Of a stretch of 14,214 nucleotides of DNA, positions 8,303 to 14,214 are shown piece after piece. The translations under genes and the position numbers were made by a program. The stretch is from Podochytrium sp. JEL0797 (Eukaryota; Chytridiomycota; Chytridiomycetes; Chytridiales; Chytriomycetaceae), in NCBI GenBank assembly GCA_027596195.1, contig JADGJG010000683.1, positions 1 to 14,214 of the forward strand. The letters run 5' to 3'. Every line of letters begins with the position of its first letter. The first letter of the stretch is position 1. The notes beneath the pieces were generated by a model. The model was not told where the DNA came from, searched no databases, and worked only from the letters and a program-made list of their open reading frames with translations.

Positions 8303-11202
8303 TCATTTCTTATGAGATGGCATGCCATAGGATGCCAATCTCTCCGTGGGGACCCCACCCTTCAAACTGCTCGCTCCAGCAGCCTTGAACGCGTTCGCCT
8401 TCTTCTTCTTCTTGGCCTTCGGCTCCTTGGCTGCCTCAGATCCTTCAGGCTTATCAACCACCGGCTCGACATGCTCAAAGCTTTCCTCCCCGTTTCCAGC
8501 CTCACCCATCTCATGATCGTTATCGCCTTCGCCACCACCCACATCACCACCCTCCCCAGCAGCCAGCTTCTTGGCCCGCTTCTCCGCCTTCTTTGCCGCC
8601 TGTCCCTTAACTTTCTCAGCCTGCTCCGCCTTCCGCTTTTTGATCCGCTTGTCGTTCTCCCACTCCTCGAGCGTCTTTCCAATCTTGGCCGCCTCCAACG
8701 CGTCCTTGAGCTTCTTCATCTTCTTCTTCTTGGTTTTGGACCAAATCTCCTTGTCGCGCTTCTTGCGCGCTTCGGGTCGGAACGGCGCAATGTGTTTGAG
8801 GGGCACGAATTCGTTGAGCGCGGTTTCGGGGGCCATGAGAATGTCGACGGCGGAGATGCCGTAGTTTTCGGGCTCGACTTTTCGGTACTTGAATCGCGTG
8901 GCGAGGTCGCCAATCTGTTGTTCCAAAAAGTTGTTAGTGGTTTTGGTGAATCGCGGTCACACACGCGTTCACAAAACAAACTCACCATGTCCTCGTGGTC
9001 CAGCTTCAGGTACTCTTCGAGGTAATCGTCGAGAGATTGGGCAGCTGCGTTGTCCTTCTTGGCGAGCTTTTTCTTCTCTTTGAGCTCCTTTTTCTTGTCC
9101 TTCTTGCCTGAAGGGGAAAAAACAAAGTGTGAAAAACGAATCCAAGGAAACTGCCACTCGAAAATTCAAATACTCACTCTTTTTGCCAGTCCCCTGCTCC
9201 TCCTGCTCCTCCCCGTAATACTCTCCCCCCGGCAAGTAATCCGCGTCCATCGTGAAATCGTTGTCCTCCTCATCAAAGTCTTCCTCCTCCACCTCCTCGA
9301 GTTTCCGCTTGAGCTTCTTGCTCTTCGCCTCCTTCTTGGCGAGCTCCTTCTCCTCCTCCATCGCCTCGAGCAGCGCCAGGCGATCAATCGGCTTCTCCTT
9401 CTTCAACACTTTGCCCTCTCCCGTCTTTGGCCCCAACCCATGCTCCACGAGTCCAGCAATCTCGAAATCGTTCTCATTCACAAGCCCAGGCGGAGGGGGC
9501 ACATCGTCGTCCTCTTCGTCGTAATCGAAATCGTCCAGGTCAAGCCCATCATCGAACACAGGCTTCTTCAACCCCCCAGCGGCAGCCGCATCCCCACCTT
9601 CCTCGTACTCTTCATAATAGTCGTCATTGAACCGTTCCGCCATCATCTCGTCAAACTTGGCCGGGTCAAACTCCTCCTCGAGGTTGATCTTGTCGAATTT
9701 GGAAATATCGGTTCCGGCCACTTCGGCAATCTTTTGCAGTTTGGCGCGCAGTTCTTCCTTTTTGAGGTTCTTGAGACGCTTGAGTTCTTCGGCTTTGGCA
9801 AGCTTTTCTTCGGCTTTGCGGGCCTTGACGGAAGCACGCTTGTCGGCACGCGTGGAATCCTTGCGACGCATCGAGTCTTCAATGTTACGCGAGAAGGTTT
9901 GGATGTTTTCGCCGTCGCTATTGGGAAAGTGGAACCGCGTCAGTCTATCAAAAACCTGCCACCGTGCAAAAGAAAAGCCCACTTACACTTCCTCGAATCT
10001 GAAATTGTGCTTCTGCTCGAACCGATCCTGCTCGTCCTCCTCCGCCTCATCCTCATCAATATGCTCGTCGCGCACAATCTGATCATAGGTCGGGATCGCG
10101 CCTTCGTCCTCATCCACCCACTGCTTGTTGAGAATGAAATCCATCAAAAACTTTTCACTCGCGTCCCCAGCCCCAGCGCCTTCCTCCGTCCAATCCACTC
10201 CATCCTGCTTCATGTTTTCGAGCAAAAACGTCTTGTAATCCGCTTCCTCCTGGTCCAACTGCGCCTGAGACTTTTGTCGCACCGTAAACATTCCTCCCTT
10301 CTTGGTTCCGTCAGACACGTCCACCGATGTCAACAAATCGTCTTCGTCATCGGAATCTTCGTCCCCATCCCCTGCAAAGGCCTGTTTGAACGAGTTTTTG
10401 ATGTCTTCCTGCTCTTGGAGGTACGTTTTCGTGACGGGAGGGGATGATTCGTCGTCCGAGTCGTTGTTGGAGTCGGATTCGAGGTCACCACCTTCAAGGA
10501 GTCGCTGACGGTGGTAGTCTTTGAGGGTGACTTTCTTTCCTTGCGACTTTTTCTCCTCCTGCTTCTGGTTCCATGATTCCTGCGACTTTTGGACGTCTTC
10601 GGCTGTTGGCGGAGTTAGAAAAAAACAAAACACGCCAGGTGGAAACAACTCACTTGAAAAGAAGGCCTTCTCGGGGTTGTAGATTTCCGGCTTCTTGGAG
10701 CGAATCAGACCAATGGTCTTCATGATCTGCAGATCGAGCTCCTTGGTCAACAGCTCGCCGTTTTCGTCCTCCTCCTCGTCCGACTCGGAGTCCGAGCCCT
10801 CGTCGGCGCGGTCGTAGTGTTCACCGAACCGGTCCTTGACTGGATACAACGCATTAGAACACGCGGTGAGCGAGAAGGGGGACACTCACGGAAGGTGATC
10901 TCCTCGCGCTTCTTGTTGTGTTCGTACTTTGCGGCAAACGACTTGTTGATTTTGAATTCGCCGCTCTCGTCGCCAAAGTCCTCGGTATCGCTCAGGTCCA
11001 TGGTCACTACATCGCCCTTGGCCACGGGTGCCATGCGTTCGAATTCGTCGTCGGATGGCTCCTCTTCGCGTCGCGATGCTGCCGAGGCAACGACCTTTGA
11101 CTTTGCTGACGAGTTGCGCACTGGGATGGGAATCATGTTGGGATTGTCGGCATCGTCCATCTCCTTGAGTTTGGGGGCGTGTTTGCCCTTTTTGACCTTC
11201 AT
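8303..11202 (-). CDS. KRI1: KRI1, nucleolar KRR1-interacting protein for 40S ribosome biogenesis
   Basis: Six exons read right to left: 11202-10890, 10839-10654, 10602-9987, 9917-9178, 9107-8986, 8914-8303. Introns are 50-71 nt, all GT-AG; the sum is 862 codons plus TAA. Family marks in order: near residue 105, LKDRFGEHYDRADEGSDSES and then an acidic run; IMKTIGLIRSKKPEIYNPEK; VTLKDYHRQRLLEGGD; near 365-385, FRFEEVDGENIQTFSRNIED then S-M-R-R-K-D; FDPAKFDEMMAERFND with a long acidic stretch; and, at 640-672, the C-terminal core SLDDYLEEYLKLDHED, M, IGDLATRFKYRKV. A K/A-rich tail ends E-R-L-A-S-Y-G-M. In yeast, KRI1 binds KRR1 in the nucleolus and is needed for 18S rRNA maturation and 40S assembly. 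The protein is longer than the yeast form (about 590), mostly through low-complexity acidic and lysine-rich inserts. The ATG at 11202-11200 begins M-K-V-K-K-G-K-H, a typical basic start. It is divergent from the kinase gene. Confidence 0.93.
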
Positions 11203-11421
11203 TGTTTGGATTCGGTTTCAAAAAAAAAAAAAAAACAATCAACCAATCAATTTCAACCGCGTTCCAGAGCTTCGAGATGCTTTTTTTTGTTCTTTGATTA
11301 TTGTGTTCGCCGAATCGAGTTCAGCTTTCGCTTCAGAACATAAATATCCCGTAACTCGAGAACACGTCTCTCCACCCAGTTCCCACTCTATCCCTCACAG
11401 ACACCCAAACAAAGCCTCACA
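11203..11421. promoter_or_regulatory. Divergent promoter region between KRI1 and the kinase gene
   Basis: These 219 bases separate two start codons facing away from each other. They hold a pure A16 run (11220-11235), a CCAATCA box (11243-11249), a T8 run near 11281, and an A/T-rich CATAAATAT at about 11339-11347, some 75 bases before the kinase ATG. Poly(dA:dT) tracts exclude nucleosomes in fungi and are common in shared promoters of ribosome-biogenesis genes. No clear PAC or RRPE element was found. Transcription start sites are not known. Confidence 0.6.
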
Positions 11422-13769
<2,348 letters not shown>

Positions 13770-13980
13770 AATGTGTGTACGTGTTTTCGTGTTTTTATTT
13801 GAAAAAAGTCGAAAAGTGCTTTGCCTCGATGTTCAAAAGAAAATATAAACGGCGATTGGTTCTTCCTTCCTCGAACTGAGCGATAAAACATTGAACTTTT
13901 ACAACCCAGCTTTTTCGCTATCCGCCCCGCCACACACGCATTTCAAAAACATTACGTCCTTTCCAAAAGGAGAATAATTA
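13770..13980. other. Kinase 3' region, no gene seen
   Basis: This holds the T-rich and A-rich sequence expected of a 3' untranslated region (TTTTTATTTG soon after the stop and an AAAATATAAA word near 13839-13848). I see no gene, repeat or RNA structure here. Confidence 0.4.
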
Positions 13981-14094
13981 TTAAGGTTGTGGTGAGGTAT
14001 TGGTTTTTTTAAAAACGGATTTATTTTTTGGTTTCTTTTTTCTTTTTCTTCTTTCCCCTCTGTTTGTTCCACCTTTTCCCACCTTCTTACTCAT
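13981..14094 (-). CDS. Short lysine/arginine-rich reading frame, possibly the 3' end of a truncated gene
   Basis: The minus strand reads from an ATG at 14094-14092 to a TAA at 13983-13981, followed at once by a second TAA. It gives 37 residues, M-S-K-K-V-G-K-G-G-T-N-R-G then a dense K/R block and a T-N-T-S-P-Q-P end. The frame also stays open a few codons further right before meeting the G/C junk. It could be the basic C-terminus of a nucleolar or ribosomal-type protein whose upstream part is lost at the contig edge, convergent with the kinase gene. The region is also simply pyrimidine-rich on +, which alone would yield lysine codons on -. No family is assigned. Confidence 0.22.
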   Translation of the reverse strand: MSKKVGKGGTNRGERRKRKKKPKNKSVFKKTNTSPQP

Positions 14095-14097
14095 GGC

Positions 14098-14214
14098 GCG
14101 GGGGGGGGGGGGGGCGGGGGGGGGGGCGCCGGGCGGCGGGCGGCGCCCGGCCGAGCCGGCCCGCGCCGGCCGGAGGCGCGCAGCGCCGAGACCCAGCAGA
14201 GCGCGAGGACGGGG
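14098..14214. other. G/C-only right end (probable artefact)
   Basis: From 14098 the sequence is a run of G with few C, then a G/C mosaic with a small amount of A and almost no T to the end. It begins abruptly after normal pyrimidine-rich sequence. It mirrors the C-rich left end, as expected for low-signal G calls assembled into contig ends. No telomere unit or gene is visible. Confidence 0.65.

Noticed and set aside
8312..9025. A 237-codon + frame over the KRI1 C-terminal region
   Set aside because: Leucine-rich antisense shadow of K/E-rich KRI1 exon 6, with no family features.
9050..10447. A 465-codon open frame on the + strand
   Set aside because: It is antisense to KRI1 exons, and its leucine-rich product is what acidic/lysine codons give when read backwards. 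It runs straight through well-formed KRI1 introns.
13981..14094. eIF1A N-terminus (lysine/glycine start resembles it)
   Set aside because: Similarity stops after the G-K-G-G-x-N-R stretch; no OB-fold sequence follows before the double stop.

Overview
The window reads as eukaryotic nuclear DNA: every confident gene is cut by short GT-AG introns (mostly 50-77 nt), the standard code works throughout, and there are no operons or bacterial ribosome binding sites. A compact, early-diverging fungus with flagellated spores (chytrid-like) fits best. That is inference, from intron size, the conserved ribosome-biogenesis factor KRI1, a CaMKI-type kinase with low-complexity tail, and a protein that looks centrosomal or basal-body related. 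Another compact-genome opisthokont is possible. No tRNA, rRNA, CRISPR array or complete mobile element was seen.

Layout, left to right. (1) Bases 1 to about 151 are almost pure C/G and look like an assembly end artefact. (2) A 5'-truncated gene on + (about 152-4097, six exons) encodes an acidic protein of at least about 1,200 residues with a short coiled coil, repeated SSYG and acidic Y-x-x-D-F motifs, and a conserved-looking C-terminal helical region. It resembles centrosomal CEP350-type proteins weakly. It contains a striking tandem duplication of an exon together with its intron. (3) 4098-5440 is mostly gene-poor, but the minus strand at 4922-5460 shows protein-like stretches that jump between frames, so a decayed gene or sequencing indels are likely. 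(4) 5441-7805 (+, 13 exons) encodes a 536-residue coiled-coil protein ending in a C3HC4-type RING finger with Asp at the second zinc position. (5) 8303-11202 (-, six exons) is KRI1, 862 residues, a nucleolar 40S biogenesis factor. (6) A 219-base divergent promoter with an A16 tract and a CCAAT box separates KRI1 from (7) a CaMKI-like Ser/Thr kinase (11422-13769, +, six exons, 568 residues) whose calmodulin-binding region is replaced by a Q/H/P-rich tail. (8) A short basic reading frame on - (13981-14094) runs towards the right edge, and 14098-14214 is G/C-rich junk mirroring the left edge.

The genes do not form a pathway. KRI1 and the kinase share a promoter region; the RING gene and KRI1 are convergent, with close AATAAA signals. 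Exon boundaries were derived by reading splice sites and keeping the frame open. All three complete coding sequences, and the visible part of the first, sum to a whole number of codons. No transcript data were available.
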